From Sipunculus nudus (taxonomy: Eukaryota; Annelida; Sipuncula; Golfingiida; Sipunculidae): a stretch of DNA of 64,000 bases. Shown piece by piece: positions 47,279 through 57,307 of this stretch. The stretch is from assembly GCA_026874595.1 (NCBI GenBank), contig CM049307.1, positions 49,961,178 through 50,025,177 on the forward strand, read 5' to 3'. Position numbers and translations under genes: made by a program. The stretch's first letter is position 1; every line of letters begins with the position of its first letter. The notes beneath the pieces were generated by a model, which had not been told where the DNA came from, did no database searches, and saw only the letters and a program-made list of their open reading frames with translations.

Positions 47279-48454
47279 ATTATTACTACTATTATTATTG
47301 TTATTATTATTATTATTATTATTATCAAACACACAGCGTGCACGTTCGGGGACTGAAAGTTCAGATTCAATAGAAATATCCTATAAATCTTTCGGTCTTG
47401 ACTTATAAAATGTCTGTGAATTAATTATTGTGCGAACAAGTAAACAAATGACATTTGAAAGGTTTGTTCCATTTTAAAGGGTTTTTTTTTCTTTTCATTT
47501 TACATAACGAACCATTTTCATACTACTAGGTCCGGGCAGGTGTGCTTTCGAAGACCAGCGAGCCACAATGACGTCTATGTCATAAATAATGAACAAGGCT
47601 AGTGAACCAATCAAATGACCCGCTTCTTTTACACGGCTGGAACCATTTCAAGACCAAAAGTATGGCATTACTGGGAGGGCAATGAGAATTTGACCATTCA
47701 AATAAAGACATATAAACCTGTCACGTTACCGGGACATGTGTTCCTGTGCAGACAGGGTGAACAATGTATTGTTTACATTTTGTTTGTTGGATTTGATTTG
47801 CTGTTTTTATTTAGGCCCGAACAATTGCAGGCGTGTTCATAATTCATGAAATAGACGCTAGAGCGGTTCGCTGAATCAAGGTCTGTAAAAGCGTAACTAG
47901 TTTAAAGATATTTGGGACTGAAAAGAGAGATTATATTTCACAATGACGCTAAATATAAAAGAACACCACGAGACGGGAGCGGCCTGCTCCTCATAGTAAA
48001 CATTACATGTATTTTCTACGACGATGTTGTATAACCTGCTGTAATTTCTTCAATAAACGAAATGACAAAGCGAAGGTCAGCTTTTAGAATCAAATAGTAT
48101 TTATTCTTTAAAATTACCAAAGTTGTGAAATTAAAAGAGAATTAAAAAGATAAAAAAGACGACCAGACTTAAAACTTTTATTAAAACCGTACTTCAATCC
48201 TTTAAAAAAACTCATGTCCGGTATACAAAAGTCAGTTGGTAAGTTATAGTAAGCAGTCTTACCGCAAAACGTAGGTCACCCAAAGGTGCTTTACCGTATG
48301 GGACGGCGTGGAAGGAAGCGATTTGTGTGCCATCAGCCAGTGTGACCAAGTTGCCGTCGACCTGACCATATTTAATGTTGACAGAGACCTGACCGACCTG
48401 ACCGAAGACGGACGCCGCAAGAGACAGCAGCGAAAGAACCGTGGCGAGCTTCAT
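31364..48454 (-). CDS. Gene B: secreted type-B carboxylesterase, eleven exons
   Basis: Encodes about 613 residues of the same hydrolase family as gene A. Exons: 48454-48263, 46941-46789, 43756-43609, 42235-42050, 40788-40589, 39099-38943, 37445-37270, 35977-35842, 33488-33314, 32467-32271, 31485-31364. Each junction is GT-AG and in phase; the last exon is uncertain. A signal peptide covers about residues 1-19. The oxyanion HGG is at 130-132, Ser210 sits in GQSAG, Glu338 in TSNEVG and His453 in VFHAAD, so the triad looks complete. Cysteine pairs of the family are present (TACIQ with SEDCL; DCPTS with ISCL). Compared with gene A it carries an added C-terminal exon. It is head-to-head with gene C, its near twin. 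The whole 5' two-thirds lies in the left arm of the palindrome. Confidence 0.9.
32271..32467 (-). CDS. Gene B exon 10
   Basis: [14 protein letters not shown], the WPAF block, NVSKG and [14 protein letters not shown], homologous to the first part of gene A exon 10. Acceptor TTTTCAG, donor GTGAGT. Gene A reads on to a stop here, whereas gene B splices. Confidence 0.85.
33314..33488 (-). CDS. Gene B exon 9 (catalytic histidine)
   Basis: [14 protein letters not shown] through LLTNFAKTG, 175 bases as in gene A; His453 completes the triad. Acceptor ATTCCAG, donor GTATGT. Unlike gene A, the upstream intron has no duplicated copies of the exon start. Confidence 0.9.
34521..35677 (+). repeat. 14-bp minisatellite in gene B intron 8, about 83 copies
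   Basis: The unit is CTGTACGTCCTCTC with a common variant, CTGTACGTCCTCTG. Because 14 is not a multiple of three and the unit has no stop codon in any frame on either strand, long frames of 14-residue periodicity ([14 protein letters not shown] or [14 protein letters not shown] type) run in several frames at once. They are not proteins. The array is strongly strand-asymmetric (C/T-rich on plus). Confidence 0.95.
35842..35977 (-). CDS. Gene B exon 8
   Basis: [18 protein letters not shown] through [12 protein letters not shown], one codon longer than gene A exon 8. Acceptor AATTTAG, donor GTTTGT. The following intron contains the 14-bp minisatellite. Confidence 0.85.
36165..36235 (+). repeat. 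Dispersed repeat family, short copy 3
   Basis: In gene B intron 7. Matches only the first part of copies 1 and 2 (CATGAACGAAATCTCATGAAAATTTCA and the following AATGA.GAA block; the motif spans about 36169-36195). Same orientation as the others. Confidence 0.45.
37270..37445 (-). CDS. Gene B exon 7
   Basis: [20 protein letters not shown] through [17 protein letters not shown], with the phase and length of gene A exon 7. Acceptor TGTACAG, donor GTAGGA. Confidence 0.85.
38943..39099 (-). CDS. Gene B exon 6 (catalytic glutamate)
   Basis: [20 protein letters not shown] through [14 protein letters not shown]; Glu338 is the acidic triad member. Two GT donors lie four bases apart; GTAGGT (38942-38937) keeps the phase needed by exon 7, so it was chosen. 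Confidence 0.88.
40589..40788 (-). CDS. Gene B exon 5
   Basis: [19 protein letters not shown] to VRPEVY, with the cysteine pair DCPTS...ISCL and an N-glycosylation sequon NFT. Acceptor TTGCAG, donor GTAGGT, phase 0. Three residues differ from gene C. Confidence 0.9.
42050..42235 (-). CDS. Gene B exon 4 (nucleophile elbow)
   Basis: [18 protein letters not shown] through [20 protein letters not shown] to SPMSEG; Ser210 is the nucleophile. Acceptor GCCACAG, donor GTTGGT. Three residues differ from gene C. Confidence 0.92.
42611..43143. mobile_element. Miniature DNA transposon (MITE-like), left-arm copy
   Basis: Terminal inverted repeats: AAGGGGTGAACCCACCAAGG at 42611-42630 and its near reverse complement at 43123-43143. 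The interior is GC-richer than its surroundings and packed with CGACAC/GTGTCG strings. Reading frames in it are composition artefacts. The right-arm copy (59826-60338) shows it was present before the inverted duplication. Confidence 0.7.
43609..43756 (-). CDS. Gene B exon 3 (oxyanion hole)
   Basis: Residues 116-164 plus one base, containing [10 protein letters not shown] and [11 protein letters not shown]. Acceptor TTCACAG, donor GTAAGT. Five of its 49 residues differ from gene C, the most of any shared exon. Confidence 0.9.
44745..44935. repeat. Short repeat with GGTGGCGCCACC core and CGGACGGACAG tail
   Basis: Contains the same core palindrome as the satellites at 18062-21136 and ends in GTAGTCCTCCCTCCTACGGC. 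Its right-arm partner is at about 57762-57955. It looks like a single-unit member of that mobile satellite family. Confidence 0.6.
45820..46300. repeat. Degenerate tandem of about 110-bp units, left arm
   Basis: Repeating blocks on the plus strand: a GTGGCACCACCAGT or GTGGTGCCACCAGT core, GATGTATGGACATGC, and a TCTCCTGAGAAATAAGCAGGGACA-like block. Partner in the right arm at about 56320-56750. It shares the G.GGTGCCACC core with other satellites here. Confidence 0.65.
46789..46941 (-). CDS. Gene B exon 2
   Basis: Residues 65-115, [13 protein letters not shown] through HVNIQTPH with the SEDCL signature. Acceptor TTCCAG, donor GTTAGT. The translation is identical to gene C exon 2, although the surrounding introns have drifted. 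Confidence 0.9.
47090..47330. repeat. (ATT)n microsatellite in gene B intron 1
   Basis: Long ATT runs interrupted once by a short unique piece (about 47127-47195). Asparagine- and isoleucine-only frames cross it and are not genes. Only short fragments remain at the matching place in the right arm. Confidence 0.95.
48263..48454 (-). CDS. Gene B exon 1 (signal peptide)
   Basis: Residues 1-64. The start chosen is the methionine of [10 protein letters not shown] because it opens a clean signal peptide; the frame is open 30 codons upstream, but that part is hydrophilic. It ends with [14 protein letters not shown] before donor GTAAGA, phase 0. Two residues differ from gene C exon 1. Confidence 0.9.
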
Positions 48455-48560
48455 CCTGACTTCAGTATAGGGACTGACTGAAAGGACTAATGGTGGCGTG
48501 ATTTTGTCTTCTTTATCAACAAGACGGTCACGCCCATAGCACACCTGTTCTTGTCATATA
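48455..48560 (-). promoter_or_regulatory. Gene B proximal upstream region with conserved palindrome
   Basis: The block before the ATG is nearly identical to that of gene C. It includes an interrupted palindrome, GGCGTGA at 48495-48501 and TCACGCC at 48528-48534, with inner GTCTT/AAGAC arms around TTTATCAAC. I see no clear TATA box, and the block may be partly 5' UTR. Confidence 0.4.
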
Positions 48561-49587
48561 TGGTCTTAGATTTTTCCCATTCTCGATGTTTATAGATAAT
48601 AATTTTTTTTCTTAATTTTATATAGGTGATAGAGCTGTAAAAACCTAGATTTATCGTTCTTCTTATGGGAAGTGAGCATATCAAGACGAGTGGTAAAACT
48701 TTCCGCTTCGGATCCGTGTTCTAACCTCGTGGTTATGAGAATGAATTAAAATGGCCGTTCAAGGCTGGAAGCTATCAACGTTTTCCTCGAACTCTATAAA
48801 CTAACAAACGCCACCACCGGAGCTTCGGAGAGTGTCTCGATTAATTATAATAACTATACGTAAAGCTTAATATCTCTGAGGCGAAGTGGAGTTATATTTA
48901 CGGTTTTTTTATTGGGGTAAACATAAATACTTTTATGTTTTTTAAAGACAATATCTGTAATGTGAGATTATATTGTTTATGTATGTGTTTGTATTCTTTG
49001 ATTTGGAGACTTAAACTGAGGGGTATCCAATAGGATTTAGAAAGAGAGCCGTCATATGATCAATATTAATGTCAAATTTGGTGTTGATATCACTTGCTGA
49101 TCTTAAGATATTCGGTGAAGGACATGGATTGAATATCTAAGGCATTGCTGATACAAAGTATTAATATTCCATGATTCATCTTGGGAAAATATAGGCAAAC
49201 ACAGGTGTCGCTACCTGCAGCACAAAGTTATATATATATGTGGAATGGAAAACTTAAATAATCACGTGTTTTTTTTATAAGTTTACACATACTTTTCACT
49301 TTAAATTAACGTGTGAATACATAAAGTTCCGAATGCAGAAAAAAATAATATAGCCTTGTTTTTATAATATTCTGTCTATAAAACGCATATATAGATATTT
49401 TTGTGAGCTTTCAACCCGAACATCTCATCGAACAAAGTAACTGAAATCGAGATGGACTGAGTTCATTTATTGGTTGCTAACCTTACGTCTAGCTACAAGT
49501 GCGAGTCCAAAGCCCGCGAGTCCAGGTCCGAGTCGCTGATAAAGTGGACCGGAGACCGGACTCAAGTCCAGTCAAACATCACTGATA

Positions 49588-50467
49588 CAAGTTATATCGG
49601 GGAAAGTATCGCAGTGGTCTTGCATTAGGTTGCATTCATATTGTGGTAAAAGGCCCATAATCTCAATATAATGCTAAGAATGATAAATAAAGAGAATAAT
49701 ATACATGTGAGCTCACAACCCAAACTGAAACACCGTCTCCATGGACACGGGTCAGTTCCTGTATCGCCTGCAAGCTGCCTGCGTGCTGTAACACGTGCGA
49801 GCCATGCTTGTGATCATGCGGTCATAAATTCAACAAACATGCCGAGGGGTTTACTAATTCGCTGGGTTAAAACGGAACTTATCTCGCTCATATTTGGTAT
49901 TTTTAGAAAGAACACCAAAAAATGCTAACGATTGGTCTGGTTTATGTTGATTGACCGTGTACCTGTAGACCATGAAGCGTTGTCAGAAATGACAAAATAA
50001 TTGCATGTTCATTAGACCTTATAATGCGTTCCTCAGACTTTGATGTAATGACACTCTAGCGCCAGTCATCTGGTCGTAATGCCAGAGGGTCGATATGACG
50101 TGGGATGGCTGAGTGGGTTTCAGTTAATTTATCTCCCCCAACTTCGGTAAAAAGCCCGTCATACCGTGTTTATCAGCTAGTAGATTATATATTACAGTGG
50201 ATCAAATAAGTCCAATATACGACGTTCATAAATAAATAAAGAAACTCAGAGGTTCATCACTCTGTTGGTTAGTAGAAATATATGTTTACAATCTATGTAT
50301 CTATTTTCAGTACCTTTTACCTTGTATAACATGAGATCTTGGGGATGGTACACGTTCTGTTGAGTGCTCATATTAAATTAAATAAATATACAAAAAAAAA
50401 TTTAGATATGGTAGTGTTTTATATACCTTTATATATACCACCAGATATGAGGAACTATTAAAGTAAA
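49588..50467. other. Central spacer of the palindrome
   Basis: About 880 bases separate the arms and show no self-complementarity that I can see. No gene recognised. Both edges fall within the GAGTCC-type dispersed repeat. Confidence 0.65.
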
Positions 50468-52069
50468 TATCAGTGATGTTGGACTAGACTTGAGTCCGGT
50501 CTCCAGTCCACTTTTTCAGCGACTCGGACCTGGACTCGCGGGCTTTTGACTCGAACTTGTAGTCAGACGTAAGGTAAGGAACCGATAAATCAGACGCAGT
50601 CCATCTCGTTTCTAATAGTAATTTACTCTGTTCGATGAAAAGTTGGGGTTGAAAAAAAACACAATAAAGACAGATATCCGTTTTATAGACTAAATATTTA
50701 AAAAAAAACACAAGATTATACTTAGTTTTTTCTCTGCATTGGCAGCTATATGTATTAAGACGTTAATTTAAACGTGAAAAGTATGTGTAATAATTATGTG
50801 ATAATCTCAGTTTTCAATTCCACAGTGCTTTTAATTGAGATATTTGGGCAGCAGGGCGCAACCTGTGTTTACCTACAATTTCCCTTTTTCCCAAGATAAA
50901 TCATGGAGTATTAATACTTTGTGTCACCAATGCCTTAGATATTCCATCCATGAGCTTCACAGAATATCTCAAGATCAGCAAGCGATATCAACACTAAATG
51001 AAACATCAATATTGATCATATGACGGCTCTCTATTTAAAAGTTTGCAGGTGTCGCCATTTATGATGACTTACTTCTGCAAGCTAAAAACCTTTTTAACGT
51101 TTTCCTGAGATAAAAAGATAAAATCTTTAGTTTTCCTTTCATGGCTAGAAAGTCTGTAGAGAAGGAGAACTTGAATGAGATTGAATTCATTTCATCGTTT
51201 TAAAAATTTCATTTTCATGGAAATTTCTGATTTTATTTTATGCGCATGCTTAAGTAAGTTAATGACTCCTTCAGAAATGGTTGAAATAATTGGTTATGAT
51301 ATTAGTAAGCAGATATATACTTTAGACGGCGCCATCTGCGTAGGACTCTTGTTTAAATGGTATTTTAATTTAACTGGTTTATTTCATGATCAAATACTGC
51401 CATACAGCCCGTTAAGCCTATGTGTACATGTATATTCAACACTGGATTTAACTTAACATATTTTGAGACATCAGTTATATAAAAGGCAACCTTAATCAGA
51501 ATGCCTGGTCATGTTCGTGTGTTATTACCATATGAAACGATTTTCTCCAAATTTTAACATTAACGGTGATTTTAAAGATAATTATATAGGATTTTTTCGT
51601 ATTTAGGTAAACTGTAAGAATAAATATATATTCCATTATCCAGTGGGGAAACCTCTCAGGTGATGTCTCCGATTCCAAGAATACAAACACATACATACAA
51701 TTATAATCTTACATTACAGGTACTGTCATATTAAAAGTGAAAGTATTTCGTTTACTCGGATAAAAAATACACATCGCCTTAGATAAACTTTATTTATTGT
51801 TAATAATTAGTCGAGGCACTCTCCGTGGCTCCGATGGTGGCGTTTGTTAGTTTCTAGAGGTAGAGGAAACCGGTGAAAGCCACCGGCCTTGAACGGCCAC
51901 TACAACTTACTCTCATAACCACGGGGATAGAACACGGATCGCAAGCGGAGAGAACCGAGCGTTTTGCCACTCGTCTGGATATGCTAACATTACATCTAAC
52001 TATATTAAACTAAAAAAAATATTATTTATAATCATCGAGAATGGGAAGATTCTAGGAGCAAATATGCCA

Positions 52070-52166
52070 AGAACAGGTGTGCTTGCGGCGTGACCGTCTT
52101 GTTGATAAAGAAGACAAAATCACGCCACCATTAGTCCTCTCAGTCAGTCCCTATACTGAAGTCAGG
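52070..52166 (+). promoter_or_regulatory. Gene C proximal upstream region with conserved palindrome
   Basis: Mirror copy of the gene B upstream block. GGCGTGA at 52087-52093 pairs with TCACGCC at 52120-52126 around GTCTTGTTGATAAAG. It lies 40-80 bases before the start codon. The two divergent starts are 3.7 kb apart. Confidence 0.4.
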
Positions 52167-52358
52167 ATGAAGCTCGCCACGGTTCTTTCGCTGCTGTCTC
52201 TTGCGGCGTCCGTCTTCGGTCAGGTCGGTCAGGTGTCTGTCAACATTAAATATGGTCAGGTCGACGGCAACCTGGTCACACTGGCTGATGGTACACAGAT
52301 CGCTTCCTTCCACGCCGTACCATACGGTAGAGCACCAACGGGTGACCTACGTTTTGCG
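52167..52358 (+). CDS. Gene C exon 1 (signal peptide)
   Basis: Residues 1-64, starting [10 protein letters not shown]. It differs from gene B at GRAPTGD (GKAPLGD in B). Donor GTAAGA, phase 0. Confidence 0.9.
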
Positions 52359-55300
52359 GTAAGACTGCTTACTATAACCTACCAACTGACTTTTATATAC
52401 CCGGCATGAGTTCTTTTCAGAATTTAAATACGGTTTTTATAAAAGTTATAAGTCTGGCCGTCTCATTTACTATTTCATTAATCCTTTTTTAATTTCACAA
52501 CCAAGGTAATTTTAAAAAAAAATGTATACTATTATATTTCTAAAAGCTGACCTTCGCTCTGTCATTTCGTTATTTAAGAAATAACTGCAGGTTCTACAAC
52601 ATCGGTATAGAAAATACATGTGATGTGCACTATGAGGGACAGGCCGCTTATGTCTCGTGCAGTTCTTTTAATTGTGGAATATAATCTCTCTTTTCAGTCG
52701 CATATATCTTTAAACTAGCTACACTTTGACAGACCTTGATTTCGCGAACAGCTCTAACGTCTGTTTCGTGAATTATGAACATGCCTGCAAGTGTTCGGAC
52801 CTAAATAAAAAACTGCAAATCAAATCCAACAAACAAAACGAAACAATACATCGTTCACCCTGTCTGCACCGGAACACATGCCCGAAAACGGGACAGGTTT
52901 ACATGGCCTTATTTGATCGGTCAAAGTCTCATTGTCCATCTAGTTAAGCTGAACATTGGGTCTTGAAAAGGTACCAGCCGCGTAAAACAAGTTTGCGCGG
53001 GTCATTTGATTGGTTCAATAGCCTTGTTCAATATTCATGACATAGACGTCATTGTGGCTCGCTGACACAAGGTCTGCGAAAGCGTAGCTGCCGGACCTGG
53101 TAGTATGAAGATGGTTCATTATGTAAAAAAAAAAATGAATATGAAAATGAAATTGGGTTTTCAAATGCCATTCGTTTGCTTGTTTGCATAATAAATAATT
53201 TACAGACTTGCTAATAATAGTCAAGACCGAATGAATAATAAGAAATTAATTATTTATTCAGAATTTCAGTCCCGCACCATACACGCTGTGTGTTTGATAA
53301 TAATAAAATAATGATAATAATAATAACAATAATAGGATGTTGTTGGAGACATCAAACCCTCGCCAGGATGATACTTTGCAGTGTTGATATCCATGCTTGT
53401 CACGGTTCAACATCCCCAATCCCACGTTATCACAATGTAGTGCAAAGTCACACCTAAAATAAAGCTGTGTGTAAACAAAATAGTCGTAACAATGGGACAG
53501 AATGGTTGGAATTAAAATTTAATGGATTGTTCCTCGCTGTTTCCATAACCTCAGACCATAGGCGGATCCACAGGAAGTATGGGGAGCACGTGCCTACCCC
53601 CTCCCCCTTTTCTGCTTTCCATTTATTTTATGCTGCCTTGCTTACTTCGTGCGTTATTTAGGATATGGGCAACTGAACACAGGGCTTTTATATTTGCTTG
53701 AGAAGTTTGGTGTTCCTATTTATAATGGTGCTGAGTGAAGTGAGGGTTAACGTTTTTTCTTACCCTGGCCTTGTGCCTCCTCCCCGTATAGAAAAATCCT
53801 GGGTCCGTCACTGTCTGAAAAATTTTAAACAAAATCTGTTCGTAAATTTGCTGAGAGACAAAATGAGGATAAAGTATTTTACCTCTCACTACCTCTCACA
53901 AAAATAACAGCAATAATAATAATAATAGGTAGAGTATTACCAGGAAAGAAAATAATAATTATAATAATAATAATGAAAAACATATAGAAACTTATCATCT
54001 ATAGAAGTGGATAGATGGCACATAGCTGTTTCCTGTTTTCATTTTGTATATTAATTATACAGATGTAATATGTTTTGATTAATATTGCACATTTCATCGT
54101 CTAGATCTATTTGAAAGTGTCTTTATCATTACAGTTCTTGTTTTCCAGGCACCCCAGGAGCCAGACAACTGGGCTGAACCTTTTCAGGCGACAAGAATGG
54201 GGACGGCGTGTATCCAGCGTCATTCTAACGTCGGCATCACCCACCCTTTGTTTGACAACTACTCCGAGGACTGTCTGCATGTCAACATCCAAACTCCACA
54301 CGTTAGTCCTCGGCCCAGCTCCTCATATCCTAAAATTAATTCAGTTCAAGCTTTAAAATGGTATACTTTGATTTTTTTATTCATAGTCAGGGACCGTTTG
54401 AGGGTTTTAGAGTAGGGGCCCCGAGGGGGAGGTTAGTAAGGGTTAACCCCTCTATGCCGAAGTATTATTTTTTTTTCAAATTTTTGCTGTAATGTTGCAA
54501 TCCATGGTAGTTTAAAACTTACACAAGACGTATAATTCCGGCCACAGGGATCTCACATAAAGTATTCACCGAGTTAGCCATATTACAAGCATCACCACAC
54601 AGCGCAGAATCGGACTCACAAGAGAACAACCCTGCTGGTTACGCTTTGTCGGCATTGAAATCCTAGCCCCACAATGCACCAGGGCTTCTACATATACCAG
54701 TGGCGTAGATATAACTGTAGTGAGGAGAGTATTGCAGTCCGTTCAGATATGATGGATTGGAATTGTTTCAATGAAAATTACATAAATGGGTGTATTTGTG
54801 GTAAGGACTCCACGGAAAAATTAATATTTTGTCTGGTAGTGCATGTGAAATATAAACGGAAGGTGATTCTTGGTATGTAACAAATTTTTACTTTGAAGTT
54901 TAAGAATTGAGACAAGTAGTCCCGGCCATCCCCACAATTCCCCATTGGAAGAGGTTCGTTTTGTGCCTGAACGATCTCTGAGGGAAGCTTGCCAGGACTG
55001 TGCCCCACCCCACCACCTAGATATATGATCTTAATCAAACTAAGTGCCGTTACTTTTGCTGTCTAGTCACATACATTATTCTATAATCGCTTCTGGTGGA
55101 TAGGCATTCATAGTAAGTTGGAAGGTTAATAGGTTTGTGTGTGTTGGGGGGGGGGGGATGGGGCATTGATTTTTTTTAGCGAACCTGAGAGCATATGCGA
55201 TGGTTTGGCGTCGTCAGTCGTCTGTACATTTACCCATACTATCTCAGGTCCGGCAGAAACAAGCATCACCACGTTTTATGCAAATGTTGGTCACTTGAAT

Positions 55301-57215
55301 CATATTTGAAATATGTGTGGCCCCCACCTGCATCGACCTGATGTTTATGGACAAAACCATGTACTTTTAGCCACTTTCAGCCACTATATCAAACATGTTT
55401 TATGATGAAACTGTTAAGCCAATTTTTTTAATATTTCCCAAGAAATATCCTATAGGGTAGGGTTCTCTCAATTGTGTACAAATAGATTGGGTTCATTGAT
55501 TTTTGATAGAGTCATAGAAAGCTGAAGTTGGTCTTGTGGCTAGGTAAGCCTATATCAAACTGACGGCTACAATATACTTCTTCTGCAAAACTGTTATTTC
55601 AAATTCTGTAACACTTCAAACAAATTATTCTTAGGTGGCCTGTGTTCAAGTTTATTTAAATTATTTTTGGCTTAATGATTGGACCTACAACAATAAAAGG
55701 AGTTGAGATATTTAGTAGATCTAGTAGATTAATTGTAGTTATATACTGAGCTCTGTAGGTATATAAGCAGAGCTGTACAGGCAATATAAATAATTAATGT
55801 CCATACTCAGCTTATGTGTGAGATAAAGTCAAGAATAGAATATATCTGTATTCAGATGTTGCTTTCAATGGGCATCTATTATTATTATAAACACTTTGAT
55901 AAAAGAATTTTATAAATATGTCAGTTGGAATAAGCATTGTAGCTTTCAGTCTGTATGAACCAATTTGGAACAGGCCACGATTTTGTCTGTATCTATAAAT
56001 AGCTCGGCAGACTGCCAACTATTTCAGATTTGGCAACAGGTCAAGTTTCAGTCTGTATCTATTTATGGCTTTGGCACACTGTCAGCTGTAACATATTAGG
56101 CCACAGGTCGAGAGTTCAGTTAGTGCAGCCTGGTACATGTCAAGAGTTCTCTCAGTGCAGTAGCTGCAACTGGCGAATCAGCATGCTTGACCTTGGGGCA
56201 AGTACCTGCCTCAGTTGAGCTGAGTCAGCCGAGTGCACCTAACTCAAGAACGGTTCCAGTATTTGCCTGATATATTGGCCTGCCCATGCATCATTGATAG
56301 CCTTCTCGTACACAAGACTGGTGTCGCCACCTACAATAATGTTTGTGTAGTGTTTGTCCCTGCTTATTTATCAGGAGGGATTTGATATATCAGCCTGAAA
56401 TTGAGCATATCTGTTCATCACGGATGGCTTTGTCGTATACAAGACTGGTGGCACCACCTACAATAAATTTTGCACAGTGTATGTCCCTACTTATTGCTCA
56501 GGATTGATTTGACATATTAGGTTGAAATTATGCATGTCCATACATCTCGGACAGTTGTGTGTAAGAGTTTTGACGCAACCTATATTGTTTTTTGGTTTCG
56601 TGTATCTGTGCATATAGCTCAAAACTGGTTTGAAGTATCTGCCAGAAATGTTGCATGTCCAGACATCTTCAATGGCTTTTTCATACACAAGACTAGTGGT
56701 GTCACTTTTAATCATTTTAATGTTGTGTACATCCATGCCAGTATTTCAGGAGTGACGTTTGTATGATTGGTACTGGTACTCGGGTTCAAAATGTTTATTA
56801 CATGTTCTTGCTTTGTACATGTACATTTCACGATAGATCTGTACATGAAAAAAAAAATCAAATACTTTTCATATAATGGTCAGCATGTTCTGATGGTTCC
56901 AAGCATGATACTTGATGTATATTTGCACAGGTTCACATTAGGCCTGTAGACCTTGTGTGTGTTTTTTTTCAATTTAGCGTATATGTGGGTGTATTTTCCA
57001 GATTATACAGTCACAAATGGGAGCGCTACGCTCCCAAGCCCGCCCTGGTAGTGTCTATGTGTTTGCCCTAGGACTACCCATATTTTTAGATAATTATTAA
57101 CAAGGGCCTGCACGAAAGATTCAGATTTTTTCCCGAGGGATCACTCTGTTTCCGCTCCTGATCTGTCAAAGATTTAAACCCCGTCTCTGTCTTTCTGTTT
57201 CTGACTGTCTGTCTA

Positions 57216-57307
<92 letters not shown>

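Larger units (their letters stand above)
39150..49587 (-). repeat. Left arm of a large inverted duplication
   Basis: Reverse complement of the right arm beginning at 50468. Paired landmarks include exons 1-5 of genes B and C, a DNA-transposon relic (42611-43143 with 59826-60338), a GA/GACA tract (about 45380-45415 with 57189-57304), a GGGAGCG.A.CGCTCCC hairpin (about 45578 with 57018), and GAGTCC-rich inner ends. The outer limit is set by the window end on the other side, not by a seen breakpoint. Confidence 0.92.

Noticed and set aside
47075..47370. Poly-asparagine and poly-isoleucine frames
   Set aside because: Direct translation of an (ATT)n microsatellite in gene B intron 1.
48485..48544. 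Upstream in-frame methionine for gene B (MCYGRDRL...) and its gene C equivalent
   Set aside because: The extension is hydrophilic and would bury the signal peptide, so the MKLATV methionine is preferred.
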